The notes beneath the pieces were generated by a model. It saw only the letters and a list, made by a program, of their open reading frames with translations, was not told where the DNA came from and searched no databases. From Nocardiopsis endophytica (lineage in GTDB: Bacteria > Actinomycetota > Actinomycetes > Streptosporangiales > Streptosporangiaceae): a stretch of DNA of 61,608 nt. Positions 34,543-42,423 of this stretch are shown piece by piece (position 1 is the stretch's first letter; every line of letters starts with the position of its first letter). The position numbers were made by a program, and so were the translations under genes. The DNA lies in NCBI RefSeq assembly GCF_027706725.1, contig NZ_JAQFWQ010000034.1:1-61608 (forward strand). Reading direction: 5' to 3'.

Positions 34543-34612
34543 GCAGCCTTCTCTACCACCTCCGACACTCACCGAAGCCCACCGGGGACGGCCGTCGAAT
34601 GACCGGCGACCG

Positions 34613-34792
34613 TCAGCCCTCGCGGACTCCTGCCAGGAAGGCGCTCCACTCAGAGGGCGGGAAGGCCAGGACAGCGGCCTCGGGAGACTTGGAGTCACGG
34701 GCCGCCATCGCCTCAGGAAGGCTGACCACCTCTACGCAGTTCTCCCGCCCACCGCTGTAGCTGCTCTTGCGCCACCCGCGCTGCTCAATCAC
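34613..34792 (-). CDS. DUF397 protein (degenerate block copy)
   Basis: This 59-aa protein has the DUF397 signature WRKSSYSGGRENCVEV and ARDSKSP, ending EWSAFLAGVREG. DUF397 proteins are small partners, often antitoxin-like or signalling, of XRE/DUF5753 regulators in actinobacteria. The GTG start overlaps by 4 nt (GTGA) the stop of a truncated DUF5753 regulator. It closely resembles the second half of the DUF397 protein at 40.3-40.55 kb. It may no longer be expressed, since its partner gene is broken. Confidence 0.8.
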   Translation of the reverse strand: MIEQRGWRKSSYSGGRENCVEVVSLPEAMAARDSKSPEAAVLAFPPSEWSAFLAGVREG

Positions 34793-34851
34793 TCGGCCCA
34801 CTCTTCTAGGGATTCGATCACCCTGTCGATCAGGCTGAGTCCCCTCCGCCG
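34789..34851 (-). pseudogene. Truncated XRE/DUF5753 regulator (C-terminal stub)
   Basis: Only the last residues (LSLIDRVIESLEEWAE) remain. They match the C-terminus of the intact regulator near 40.55 kb (LTFIGDVIESLEA) and keep the same 4-nt overlap with DUF397. The HTH and most of DUF5753 are gone. Confidence 0.7.
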
Positions 34852-35300
34852 ATCCCGGCGTGGAACCGCCGCCCTTCGCATTAGCCTCGTGTCGTGGCCC
34901 GATTCCGCGGACACGTCCAACGCCTCCGCCCGGCCCCGGCCAGGTGACCGCGCACGCCGAGCTCGACGAGGCCAGCAGGGCATTCCCCCAGGGCGGGGGC
35001 GGGACCGAGGAATCGGGAACCCCCCGCCTCCGGCGGGCTGTCGACACGCTGGACGTGCTCGCCGGGCACGGCTACGAAAGAGGAGGGCGTCCAGCTCGCC
35101 GCTGACGCTCGGACGCTACGACGACGTCCTTCACCGCTATGAGGACGCGTTGAACGACCGGCGGTTCGCTGGTACCGACCGACCCAGGTCCAGCGGACAC
35201 GGCCTGATGGTCCGCAGGACCGCGCCCCGCTGTAGGACCATTGGCTCCACCGCCACGGTGAAAGGACCACATTGGACACCGCCAAACACGCGGAGGTGAC
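34793..35300. other. Region without intact genes upstream of the AAA gene
   Basis: These 508 bp hold the regulator stub and the SWIM gene remnant listed separately. The promoter of the AAA-DUF4276 pair is presumably between 35165 and 35300, where ACATTGGAC and an AT-richer patch occur, but no firm boxes are visible. Confidence 0.5.
34894..35164 (+). pseudogene. Decayed copy of the SWIM zinc-finger gene
   Basis: DNA here aligns with the intact gene at 42424-43137: GTGGCCCGATTCCG, then GCGCCTCC..CCCGGCCAGGT, later ACACTGGACGTGCTCGCCG-like sequence and finally GAGGACGCGTTGA(A/G)CGACCGG. The SWIM cysteines are deleted and the frame is broken (GYERGGRPARR then stop). It is a remnant with an internal deletion, lying just upstream of the AAA gene. 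Confidence 0.8.
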
Positions 35301-36593
35301 ATGACCTCGGGCCCGACACCCTCCGCCACAGGGTTCGTCTCGCGCCTCCGCATCGACAACTACAAGTCGATCGCGCACTGCGACGTCTCGCTCGGCAGCC
35401 TCACCGTCCTCGCCGGGTACAACGCCGCAGGTAAAACGAACCTCCTCGATGCGCTCCGCTTCGTTCGGGATGCTCTTCTCCTCGGCCCGGGGCGCGCCAT
35501 CTCCGAGCGTGGAGGGCTGGATTCCATCCTTTGGCGGGGAGCGCCTTCGCTGAAAGTCGGAGAAACACGCCCCGACTCCTTCACCATCTCGCTCGACCTC
35601 TCACTCCCCGGAGTCCCGTCGGGCAGCGCTCAATACACTCTCGAAATCGGACGGCCCTCCTCGGACGAGGCGTCTTTCGCCGTACTTCATGAGTCCTGTC
35701 GCCTCGATCTCGGCGAGGAGGCATCCTCATTGCGGACTGAAAGGGTGGAACCCGATGGGGAGCACCTGACCGTCCGCGGTGGGCCCCCCGGAATCGCCAT
35801 CGCGGCCCACGAGCTCTTCCTTCCGATCATCGGCCGCCTGGAGCCGTTCCCGCTGCTTCTCAGCGCTCTGACCTCACCGCACTTCTATGACCCGGACACC
35901 GACGTCCTACGCGCTGTCGACGAGTCCTCGTCATGGAACCGGCGGCTCGGGGAACGCGGCGAACACCTCGGACGGCTCCTCGGACTCCTCGACGAGCACC
36001 ACCCTGCCGAAAAGGAACGGCTGGACTCCTACCTTCGCGCGCTCATCCCCGCGTCTCTCGGGATGGACGAACGCCGGCAGGGCGATTTCTCCACCATCCA
36101 GGCGCGCTTCTGGGACGGCCCATACCCGGTCGCCTACTGGGACGCGGTGAACGCGGGCGCCACCGCCGCCGGCGACCCGCACGTCGCCCGATTCGAGCGC
36201 AAGCAGCTCTCCGAGGGAACGGTCCGCGCCGCCGCGGTTCTTGCCGCCCTGTTCCAGCCTGCCGCGCTGGACGCTTCGATTCCCCTCCTCGCCATCGAAG
36301 AGCCCGAGCTCGCCATCCACCCCGCGAGGGTCGGCGCGATGTACGAGGCGCTCCATGACGCCTCGCTCAACACCCAGATCCTGGTGACCACCCAGAGTTC
36401 GGAGCTGCTGGACGACGCATTCGTCCGCCCCGAGAACCTGCTCCTGGTCGAGATGGTGGACGGAGCCACCCGGGTCGGAGGCGTCGACGAGCACACCCGC
36501 CGGTATCTCGAGGAGAACCCCTCCCAGCTCGGTGACATGCACCGCCAAGGTCAGCTCCGGCCGTCCCCGTCGCCCCAGGAGGACTCGCGGTGA
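35301..36593 (+). CDS. AAA family ATPase (RecF/OLD/ABC-like, AAA_21)
   Basis: This 430-aa SMC/OLD-type ATPase has FVSRLRIDNYKSI at the start (typical of the family) and Walker A GYNAAGKT at residues 39-46. A signature-like LSEGTVRAAAVLAAL lies near residue 302. Walker B and the catalytic Glu are in LLAIEEPELAIHP, with ILVTTQSSELLD (D-loop/switch) after it. No nuclease domain is fused. Its stop overlaps the start of the DUF4276 gene by 4 nt (GTGA), so translation is coupled. ATPase plus TOPRIM-like pairs act in anti-phage systems such as PARIS and split OLD, but this exact pair is only tentatively placed there. The ATG follows GGAGG. Codon use is less GC-biased than in the flanks. Confidence 0.9.
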   Translation: MTSGPTPSATGFVSRLRIDNYKSIAHCDVSLGSLTVLAGYNAAGKTNLLDALRFVRDALLLGPGRAISERGGLDSILWRGAPSLKVGETRPDSFTISLDLSLPGVPSGSAQYTLEIGRPSSDEASFAVLHESCRLDLGEEASSLRTERVEPDGEHLTVRGGPPGIAIAAHELFLPIIGRLEPFPLLLSALTSPHFYDPDTDVLRAVDESSSWNRRLGERGEHLGRLLGLLDEHHPAEKERLDSYLRALIPASLGMDERRQGDFSTIQARFWDGPYPVAYWDAVNAGATAAGDPHVARFERKQLSEGTVRAAAVLAALFQPAALDASIPLLAIEEPELAIHPARVGAMYEALHDASLNTQILVTTQSSELLDDAFVRPENLLLVEMVDGATRVGGVDEHTRRYLEENPSQLGDMHRQGQLRPSPSPQEDSR

Positions 36594-37201
36594 GCCCCTC
36601 CACCGGTCCCCGTCGCATCGCGACGATCGTCGAGGGCCATGGCGGGGTTGAGGCCGTGCCCGTCCTCCTGTGGCGTCTCGCCGCCGAGCTCGCTCCCGGA
36701 GCCTGGGTGGATTTCCCTTCTCCCCACAGGATCGGCCGGGACTCCCTGGTGAAGCCGGGCGGAATCGAGGCCGCCGTAGATCAGGCCGCCCGTCGGACCG
36801 CCGGAGTCTCCGGTGTGCTGGCCCTGTTCGACGCGGACGACGACTGCCCCGCCTCCCTCGGCCCGGAGTTGACCGCCCGGGGCGAATCCGCACTCTCGGG
36901 CATCCCCTGCGCGGTGGTGCTCGCCAAGCGCGAGTTCGAAGCATGGTTTCTCGCTTCCGCTTCGTCCCTACGCGGGCGCCAGGGCCTCCCCGACGACCTG
37001 GAGCCACCGGCCGCCCCGGAAGAACCACGGGACTGCAAGGGCTGGATCAGCGAGCACCGGACCGACGGACGCCCCTACAAGCCCAAGATCCACCAGCCCG
37101 GCCTGGCCGCCGCCATGAACCTGGCCGAAGCACGCGCCCATTCCCCGTCGTTCGACAAGTTCTGCCGCGACGTCGCCGCCCTGATCTCCCCGGAGTCCTG
37201 A
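36590..37201 (+). CDS. DUF4276 (TOPRIM-like) partner of the AAA ATPase
   Basis: This 203-aa protein has a TOPRIM-like arrangement: a first acidic residue in TIVEGHGGVEAVP and a DxD-type motif in VLALFDADDDCP about 70 residues later. The conserved VVLAKREFEAWFLAS and C-terminal KPKIHQPGLAAAM are typical of DUF4276. TOPRIM folds cut or join nucleic acid with Mg2+, so this is the probable effector nuclease while the AAA protein is the sensor or motor. GTG 36590 has AGGAGG and overlaps the upstream gene by 4 nt. The acidic residues are intact. Confidence 0.85.
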   Translation: MSPSTGPRRIATIVEGHGGVEAVPVLLWRLAAELAPGAWVDFPSPHRIGRDSLVKPGGIEAAVDQAARRTAGVSGVLALFDADDDCPASLGPELTARGESALSGIPCAVVLAKREFEAWFLASASSLRGRQGLPDDLEPPAAPEEPRDCKGWISEHRTDGRPYKPKIHQPGLAAAMNLAEARAHSPSFDKFCRDVAALISPES

Positions 37202-37290
37202 CCCCGGGGTACGAGGGCTCGCCCATCCCCCTCCACCACGAATCCGCTCTCGGCGACGCGATCGGCTCCCCTCTCCGACTCCTCGCACGG

Positions 37291-37310
37291 ACTTCACGAA
37301 ACTGTGAAGT
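37291..37310. promoter_or_regulatory. Perfect inverted repeat, operator candidate
   Basis: Seven-base arms ACTTCAC and GTGAAGT are separated by GAAACT. The size and spacing suit a dimeric HTH regulator. It lies about 300 bp upstream of the methylase start. Confidence 0.5.
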
Positions 37311-37479
37311 ACTACCCTCTCCACTTCCCGTCTCTGCGTCTCACCCCACGCCGCCAACACGAACCCTATTGGCGCTGACCTCGACAAACACAAACAGAGA
37401 GCGCTGCGCCCCCCTCGAGGTACCTGAGACCAACGCCGCAATCGCACCCGAACGCAGGGATGGACATTTTGTCGCAGTG

Positions 37480-37491
37480 AAGTGCGCACTT
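37480..37491. promoter_or_regulatory. 12-bp palindrome AAGTGCGCACTT
   Basis: This perfect palindrome lies about 120 bp upstream of the methylase start, close to a possible -35 box. It is an operator candidate. Confidence 0.45.
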
Positions 37492-37612
37492 GGCCGGTAG
37501 ACACTCGTGCCTCTACGGTGAGGCTCATCGCGCAACGGCGATGGCAGCAGACCGGCCGCGATCGACCCGCGTCGGCCGTGCCCCTTGCCGCACGAGACGG
37601 AGAGGATCCACG

Positions 37613-39964
37613 ATGCCCCCCGCTGATGCGGAGATCTTCCTGACCAAGAGCCAGATCGCCCAGCTCTCGGAGGTCGCCCCCTCCGCCGTGGCGAACTGGA
37701 GAAACCGCCATTCGGACTTCCCCGAGCCGGTGCACCGCTCCGGAACCGCCCGCTTCCGTCTGCCGGACGTGCTCGACTGGCTGACGACCCGCACCATCCC
37801 GGCGAACCGCCGCCGTGGAGACGAGGATGGCCGCAGCACCTATGCCGACCGCGCACGGAGCAACCTGCACAGGTTCGGCATCCGCCAACAGGATGTCGAA
37901 GGGACTCCGCCGACCTCCGCCTCCGATGCCGAGGCCCCCGATGGGGACGATGTGGAAGCTGTGGTCGATCGGCTCCTCGACCACTACGGCCGCCGCGCCG
38001 CGGACCAGCTCCCGTTGCCGGACTACGTCTTGGTCGTGGGGTGCCTCCTGGCCTCCCGCCATCAGCCGAGAGCGTGGTCGGCGATCCGTGGCCGGTCCCG
38101 GAGCGCCTTCCCTCCACCCGGCCCGGAGACGATACAGGCGATCGACCAGGCCGCACTGGCCCTGATCACGAACGGTCATCAGGCTCCGCAATCGATCCTC
38201 GGCGGACGCGAGCTCGACGGCCGCCTCCTGAGCGAGCTCATCGGCATCGTCGACCGTCTCACCGTCGACTCCGTCAGTGACGTCTTCGACCTTCTTCTCG
38301 TCGGCTTCGCGAAACGCACGGGGCAGAGGAGCGGCGAGCAGGTCACCCCAAAGAGCATCACCACCCTCGCAGCCGCCCTCATCCTGGCGACCGGCGTGCC
38401 CGCCACCGTCTACGACCCCTATTGCCGGACCGGGGAGTTCCTCTCCGCCGTGACTGAAGACGCCGTCTCCTGGCGCGGCGGTGAGGGGCCAGTGGTCACC
38501 GCTCGGCACCCCCAAGGGGCGCTGGTACAGCTCGCCCGCCTCACCATGGCCTTTCGCGCGATGAGAGGACGCCTCGGGCAGGGACTCGATGCCCCGTGGA
38601 CATCAGGGGAGCAGAGCAGGTTCGATGCCGTACTGACCAACCCGCCGTTCAACAACAGGACGACTGCCGGGCCACAGCGCCAGGATCCCGGGGTGTTCCC
38701 CTTCGGGCCACCCCCCGTCGGCGACGACAACATGGCATGGGTGCAGTACGCGGCTACGCGTCTCAAGCCGGAGGGCAGGGCGGTCGTCGTCATGCCGAAC
38801 GCCGCCGCGTCCTCGTCCCATCCACAGAACCGCGCCACCCGAGAGAGGCTGATCGACTCCGGTGTCGTCGAGGCCGTCATCGCGCTCCCGGACCGGCTCT
38901 TCTTCGGCACAAACATCCCGGTGTGCCTGTGGGTCCTGCGTTCGGCGTACGGCCGGCCGCACCCCGGCGGGGTCGTGTTCATCGACGCGGGGGCGTTTGG
39001 CCGGATGGTCGACCGGACGCGCCGGGAGCTCACCCCCACGGACGTAGAGGAAGTGATCCGCCACTTCTGCATTCGGAGGTCGGCCGCCGAAAGCAGACAG
39101 GCCGCCTCCGCCCTCTCTTCCAACGTGAGTGTCGTGGCGACTTCGGAGCAGATCCGGGCGGAGAACTTCTCGCTCGTCCCGGCGACCTACGTCGTTCCTG
39201 AGCGGAGGAACCGTCCCGAGTCCGGCCGCCCCGACCCCGTCGAACTGGCCCACACCGTCGAGCGCGCCGCTTCGGACGCCGTTCCCGCAGACTTGGCGGC
39301 CGAGGCCGCGCTCTTCCAGAGAGCGGAGCCACTCGACATCGGTGACGTCGCGGGACCGTGGGAGAACGCCCCCCTCAACGAGCTGTGCGAGGTCCAATCG
39401 GGACCCTCGGGAAGCACTCTCAAGCAGTACAGGTCCGAATCCGGGACAGCCAACGCCGACTCTCCCGTTCGCCTCGTCCTCCCGAAGGCCGTCCGTGGAC
39501 TGCGCATCGCCCCCGGGGCGACCGAGGGCCTGCCTGATGACCTGCCCGCCTCATTGCGCAGGTACCGGACCCAGCCCGGCGATCTGCTGATGGTGCGGAT
39601 CGGAACCATCGGCCGCGTCGCCCTCGTCGAGTTCGACCAGGAGGACTGGCTGATCAGCACCAACCTCATCCGGATTCGCACGAAGGCCAACATCGACATC
39701 GACCCCGAGTTCCTCCTCGGCTACCTGTCCCACCCTGATGTCCAGGCGTGGATCGACAGGCACACGACGGGCAGTGCGATCCGGGGCATCTCAGGGCAGG
39801 CGCTCGGCAACCTGCGGATTCCGGTCCCGCCACCCGGTGTCCAGCGCCGCATCGGCGCTCTGATGAGGCGCTTCGAAGAGCAGATCCGGGTACAGCGGCG
39901 CGCCCTCCAGGTCGCTGAGCATGCGCGGAACGCGCTCGCGGAGTCCATCTTCGACCTGCGCTGA
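37613..39964 (+). CDS. Type I N6-adenine methylase fused to a specificity domain (HsdM-HsdS), with N-terminal HTH
   Basis: This 783-aa fusion has three parts. Residues about 8-60 are an excisionase/MerR-like HTH (ITKSQ-like LTKSQIAQLSEVAPSAVANWR). Residues about 230-560 form the N-6 adenine methylase: SAM motif VYDPYCRTGEFLS near 266 and catalytic NPPF at about 343-346 (VLTNPPFNN). Residues about 580-783 are a single HsdS half with one target-recognition domain and a helical spacer (WENAPLNELCEVQSG...GNLRIPVPPPGVQRRIGAL). One half-S per chain suggests a dimer reading a palindromic bipartite site. No HsdR lies next to it. ATG 37613 follows GAGAGGA. Lower GC than the flanks suggests transfer. 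Confidence 0.88.
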   Translation: MPPADAEIFLTKSQIAQLSEVAPSAVANWRNRHSDFPEPVHRSGTARFRLPDVLDWLTTRTIPANRRRGDEDGRSTYADRARSNLHRFGIRQQDVEGTPPTSASDAEAPDGDDVEAVVDRLLDHYGRRAADQLPLPDYVLVVGCLLASRHQPRAWSAIRGRSRSAFPPPGPETIQAIDQAALALITNGHQAPQSILGGRELDGRLLSELIGIVDRLTVDSVSDVFDLLLVGFAKRTGQRSGEQVTPKSITTLAAALILATGVPATVYDPYCRTGEFLSAVTEDAVSWRGGEGPVVTARHPQGALVQLARLTMAFRAMRGRLGQGLDAPWTSGEQSRFDAVLTNPPFNNRTTAGPQRQDPGVFPFGPPPVGDDNMAWVQYAATRLKPEGRAVVVMPNAAASSSHPQNRATRERLIDSGVVEAVIALPDRLFFGTNIPVCLWVLRSAYGRPHPGGVVFIDAGAFGRMVDRTRRELTPTDVEEVIRHFCIRRSAAESRQAASALSSNVSVVATSEQIRAENFSLVPATYVVPERRNRPESGRPDPVELAHTVERAASDAVPADLAAEAALFQRAEPLDIGDVAGPWENAPLNELCEVQSGPSGSTLKQYRSESGTANADSPVRLVLPKAVRGLRIAPGATEGLPDDLPASLRRYRTQPGDLLMVRIGTIGRVALVEFDQEDWLISTNLIRIRTKANIDIDPEFLLGYLSHPDVQAWIDRHTTGSAIRGISGQALGNLRIPVPPPGVQRRIGALMRRFEEQIRVQRRALQVAEHARNALAESIFDLR

Positions 39965-40017
39965 CCCGCCGGCCACTCTCAACGGCAACGACCGCAGCAC
40001 AACACGGAAAGGCAGCG

Positions 40018-40239
40018 ATGACCACCTCTCAGACCACTGCTTCCGCATCCAAGGCCGTATGGATCGCGTTCGTCGTCTTGGTAGCGCTGAACATCGGTCA
40101 GGCCACGGGGACGTTCACTCACCTGCTGGACATCCCGATGCACCCGGCGATCGCGGGCGCGAGCATGGCCGGGGCCCTGGCCACACTCGGGTTGATCATG
40201 GTCCAGATCCTGTCCTCGTCCGGGCCGGGCGACCGCTGA
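40018..40239 (+). CDS. Small two-helix membrane protein
   Basis: This 73-aa protein has two hydrophobic segments (AVWIAFVVLVALNIG and GASMAGALATLGLIMVQIL) separated by a short loop with His and Pro. It starts 53 bp after the methylase fusion, with an AAGGCAG site, and ends just before a terminator, so it probably belongs to the same transcript. I do not recognise the family. Small two-helix proteins near defence genes can be membrane effectors, but nothing here proves that. Confidence 0.7.
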   Translation: MTTSQTTASASKAVWIAFVVLVALNIGQATGTFTHLLDIPMHPAIAGASMAGALATLGLIMVQILSSSGPGDR

Positions 40240-40255
40240 ACGTACCCGACCACTC

Positions 40256-40277
40256 GGCCCCCGCCTCGGCGGGGGCC
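40256..40277 (+). terminator. Terminator after the small membrane protein gene
   Basis: GGCCCCCGCC and GGCGGGGGCC pair perfectly with a tight TC loop and are followed by TTCGCT. It ends the methylase/small-protein unit. Confidence 0.8.
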
Positions 40278-40303
40278 TTCGCTGTGTGGAAGGCCGTCCT
40301 CGG

Positions 40304-40552
40304 TCAGCTCTCGCGGAGTCCGGCGAGGAAGACGCTCCACTCTGCGGGAGCGAAGGCCAGGACGGCGGCCCCGGGGGACTTGGAGTCGCGGACTACCGCG
40401 GCCCCAGGGAGATCGGCCAGTTCAACGCAGTTCTCACGGCCGCCGCTGTAGCTGCTCTTGCGCCAGGCCGCCATGGAGACCTCGACGCAGTTCTCGTTGG
40501 CGCCGCTGAAGCTGCTCTTGCGCCAAGTCTGCTTTTCGTTCACTCGTTTCAC
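40304..40552 (-). CDS. Tandem DUF397 protein
   Basis: This 82-aa protein contains two DUF397 heads in a row: WRKSSFSGANENCVEV then WRKSSYSGGRENCVEL, followed by one tail (RDSKSPGAAVL). An internal duplication of the first 25 residues is the simplest explanation. Its start overlaps the stop of the XRE/DUF5753 gene by 4 nt, the usual coupling. DUF397 proteins work with these regulators in development and possibly toxin-antitoxin-like control. Confidence 0.88.
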   Translation of the reverse strand: MKRVNEKQTWRKSSFSGANENCVEVSMAAWRKSSYSGGRENCVELADLPGAAVVRDSKSPGAAVLAFAPAEWSVFLAGLRES

Positions 40553-41403
40553 GCTTCCAAGGACTCTATGACGTCGCCGATGAACGTCAGTGACCGTCCC
40601 GGGCTCAGCGCGGCCCCCTGCGCTCCGGCGAAGAGGCTGTTGAGTTCAGAGACCTCAGCGGGGTCTTCGACGTACAGACTGGAGGTCGGCGTCTCGACGT
40701 AACCGATACCGGCGTCCATCGGGTCTATGTACTCCATGATGACAAAGCTCCCCATGGTCGCCGGATGGGCACCCTCATCGAACGGTAGTACCGAGATGTT
40801 GACGTTGTGGCGTGCGGCCATGTGCGTCAGGTGCCTCAACTGCTGGGCCATCACCTGGCGGGAGCCGACGGTCCGGCGGAGCACCGCCTCGTCGACGATG
40901 ACCCAGTACTCCGGAGGGTCGACTCTGTTCAAGACCTCCTGTCGCTTCATGCGGCCTTCGAGACGCTTGGCGATCTCCTGATCACTCCGAACGAGGTTCG
41001 CCCGGAAGACGGCCTCGGCGTAGTCCGGGGTCTGCAGCAACCCCGGCACCACCTGGCACTCGTACGTCTTGATCACCGACGCCTCGACTTCGAAGTCGGG
41101 AAGCCCGCTCGGCAGCAGCTCGCGGTACCGCGCCCACCACCCCCGCTGATTACCGAGCCGGGCGCACTCGTGGAGCGCCTCTCGGACCTCAGGGCTGTGT
41201 TCCCCGTAGTAGTCGAGGAGGCCATCGAGTTCTTCGGGCGTGACCTTCTTGCGTTCCCCGGTCTCGATCTTGGACACCTTGGTCTGCTGCCACCCCAGGG
41301 CACGGGCCACCTGCCCGGTGGTCTCCCCCCTCTGCTCCCTGTACTTCCGGAGCCGCACGTTCAGGCGGCGTCGACGGACGCTCGGACCATAGGCGCGTTG
41401 CAT
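40549..41403 (-). CDS. XRE-family regulator with DUF5753 domain
   Basis: This 284-aa regulator has an N-terminal HTH (GPSVRRRRLNVRLRKYREQR, then TTGQVARALGWQQTKVSKIE) followed by the DUF5753 sensing domain (YECQVVPGLLQTPDYAEAVF, RMKRQEVLNR, SRQVMAQQLRHL, VLPFDEGAHPATMGSFVI). The ATG 41403 matches the family N-terminus; an in-frame GTG at 41421 is an alternative. It is coupled to DUF397 by a 4-nt overlap. An inverted repeat around GGTTAACC about 30 bp upstream may be its own operator. A truncated copy of this gene exists at 34.8 kb. Confidence 0.93.
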   Translation of the reverse strand: MQRAYGPSVRRRRLNVRLRKYREQRGETTGQVARALGWQQTKVSKIETGERKKVTPEELDGLLDYYGEHSPEVREALHECARLGNQRGWWARYRELLPSGLPDFEVEASVIKTYECQVVPGLLQTPDYAEAVFRANLVRSDQEIAKRLEGRMKRQEVLNRVDPPEYWVIVDEAVLRRTVGSRQVMAQQLRHLTHMAARHNVNISVLPFDEGAHPATMGSFVIMEYIDPMDAGIGYVETPTSSLYVEDPAEVSELNSLFAGAQGAALSPGRSLTFIGDVIESLEA

Positions 41404-41431
41404 GCGGGGCAGTCTAACCACTTCCTCAAAT

Positions 41432-41446
41432 TCAGGTTAACCCTGA
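41432..41446. promoter_or_regulatory. GGTTAACC-centred inverted repeat, operator candidate
   Basis: TCA-GGTTAACC-CTGA is nearly symmetric and sits in the divergent region between the XRE regulator gene and the small gene at 41543. A regulator bound here could control both directions. Confidence 0.45.
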
Positions 41447-41454
41447 TTTTTATC

Positions 41455-41483
41455 TTGACTTTGGGGATGCATAGGAACACTAT
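41455..41483 (+). promoter_or_regulatory. Putative promoter for the 103-aa gene
   Basis: TTGACT (41455-41460) and CACTAT (41478-41483) have a 17-bp spacer in a strikingly AT-rich stretch for this genome. It reads toward the gene at 41543. Confidence 0.45.
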
Positions 41484-41542
41484 GAGTGCAGCCTACTGAT
41501 CCCAGCGTTACATGTCAGTGCTGGTCACATAGGAGGTTTGCC

Positions 41543-41854
41543 ATGTCCGCTGAAACCCGCTCCCACCTGCTCACCCGCCTGCTCACCGCCGTTCGCGCAC
41601 GCGGTGGCCGGGCGCTGCTCGCGCTCGGCTCCACCGACCACCCCGTCCTCTACGTACTGCACCGCGGGCGCACCGTCCCCGTGGTCGTCGTGGACGCTCC
41701 CTCCGGTGGCCGGTGGCTCATCTGGGGGCGCTCCTCGTTCATCGACGCCGGACTGGTGGACATCGCCGCCGACCACCTCACGGACGCCCCTGAGGCCCAT
41801 GGCCGCCCCACGGCCGCCGCACCACGCCACCCCGCGCTGAAGGCGGTGGCATGA
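41543..41854 (+). CDS. Unknown 103-aa protein of the XRE-ATPase neighbourhood
   Basis: This small cytosolic protein has an alpha/beta core (ALLALGSTDHPVLYVLHRGRT, VVVVDAPSGGRWLIWGRSSFI) that resembles small actinobacterial proteins encoded next to HATPase_c genes. There is an AGGAGG site before the ATG. The stop is 1 bp before the GTG of the ATP-binding protein gene, so both are translated from one mRNA. The function is unknown. Confidence 0.75.
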   Translation: MSAETRSHLLTRLLTAVRARGGRALLALGSTDHPVLYVLHRGRTVPVVVVDAPSGGRWLIWGRSSFIDAGLVDIAADHLTDAPEAHGRPTAAAPRHPALKAVA

Positions 41855-41855
41855 C

Positions 41856-42329
41856 GTGTCCACCGCACCCGGGGAGCGGATCGCCACCGTCTCCGCCTTC
41901 TGGACACTGCCCGGCCAGATCTCCTACTGCCCGTGCGCACGCGCCCTGACCCGCGCCGCCCTCGGCGTCAACCCGCGCATCATCGACGACGCCGAACTCG
42001 TCGTCTCCGAGCTCTTCGCCAACGGCTGCCGCCACACCCGCAGCGGCTCGGCGAACGGCACGCTCGACATCGGCGTCAGCACCCTGTCCACCGGGCTCAC
42101 ACTCGTGTCCGTGGCCGACGAAGGGGCCGCGCCCCGGCCCGGTCTCATCGGCGGCCCTCAGGTCCCCCATCGGAAGAGTCGCGACCTGCTGAACGGCCGT
42201 ACCGGGCGGGGCCTCCACCTCGTCGCCTCGGTCACCGATGACTGGGGATACGACCCGAACGACCGCGGCGGCACCACCGTCTGGGCCGTCTTCGAATCCC
42301 CGCTCTTTCCCAGGTCCACCTCTGACTGA
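41856..42329 (+). CDS. HATPase_c ATP-binding protein (RsbW-like anti-sigma kinase)
   Basis: This 157-aa GHKL ATPase of the anti-sigma/serine-kinase type shows the N box AELVVSELFANGCRHT, a middle VSVADEGAAPRPG corresponding to the G1 box DxGxG, and a glycine-rich TGRGLHLVASVTDDWGY. Such proteins are abundant in actinobacteria and are thought to control sigma factors or partner XRE/DUF397 systems. GTG start, 1 bp after the preceding gene. No sigma factor or anti-anti-sigma gene is adjacent. Confidence 0.88.
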   Translation: MSTAPGERIATVSAFWTLPGQISYCPCARALTRAALGVNPRIIDDAELVVSELFANGCRHTRSGSANGTLDIGVSTLSTGLTLVSVADEGAAPRPGLIGGPQVPHRKSRDLLNGRTGRGLHLVASVTDDWGYDPNDRGGTTVWAVFESPLFPRSTSD

Positions 42330-42423
42330 GTGGGCCCCGCCTTCACCATCCCCTTCTTCCGGCCCCGCGGGCTTCTCCTCCGACCTCGCCCGAGAGCGCC
42401 CGCCCCCGCGCTACCCTCGCGCC

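Larger units (their letters stand above)
37202..37612. promoter_or_regulatory. Control region upstream of the methylase fusion gene
   Basis: This 411-bp AT-richer gap contains two palindromes. ACTTCAC-N6-GTGAAGT is perfect at 37291-37310, and AAGTGCGCACTT is perfect at 37480-37491. TTGTCG (37469-37474) may be a -35. The downstream methylase has an N-terminal HTH, so autoregulation through one of these sites is plausible. No gene is seen. Confidence 0.5.
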
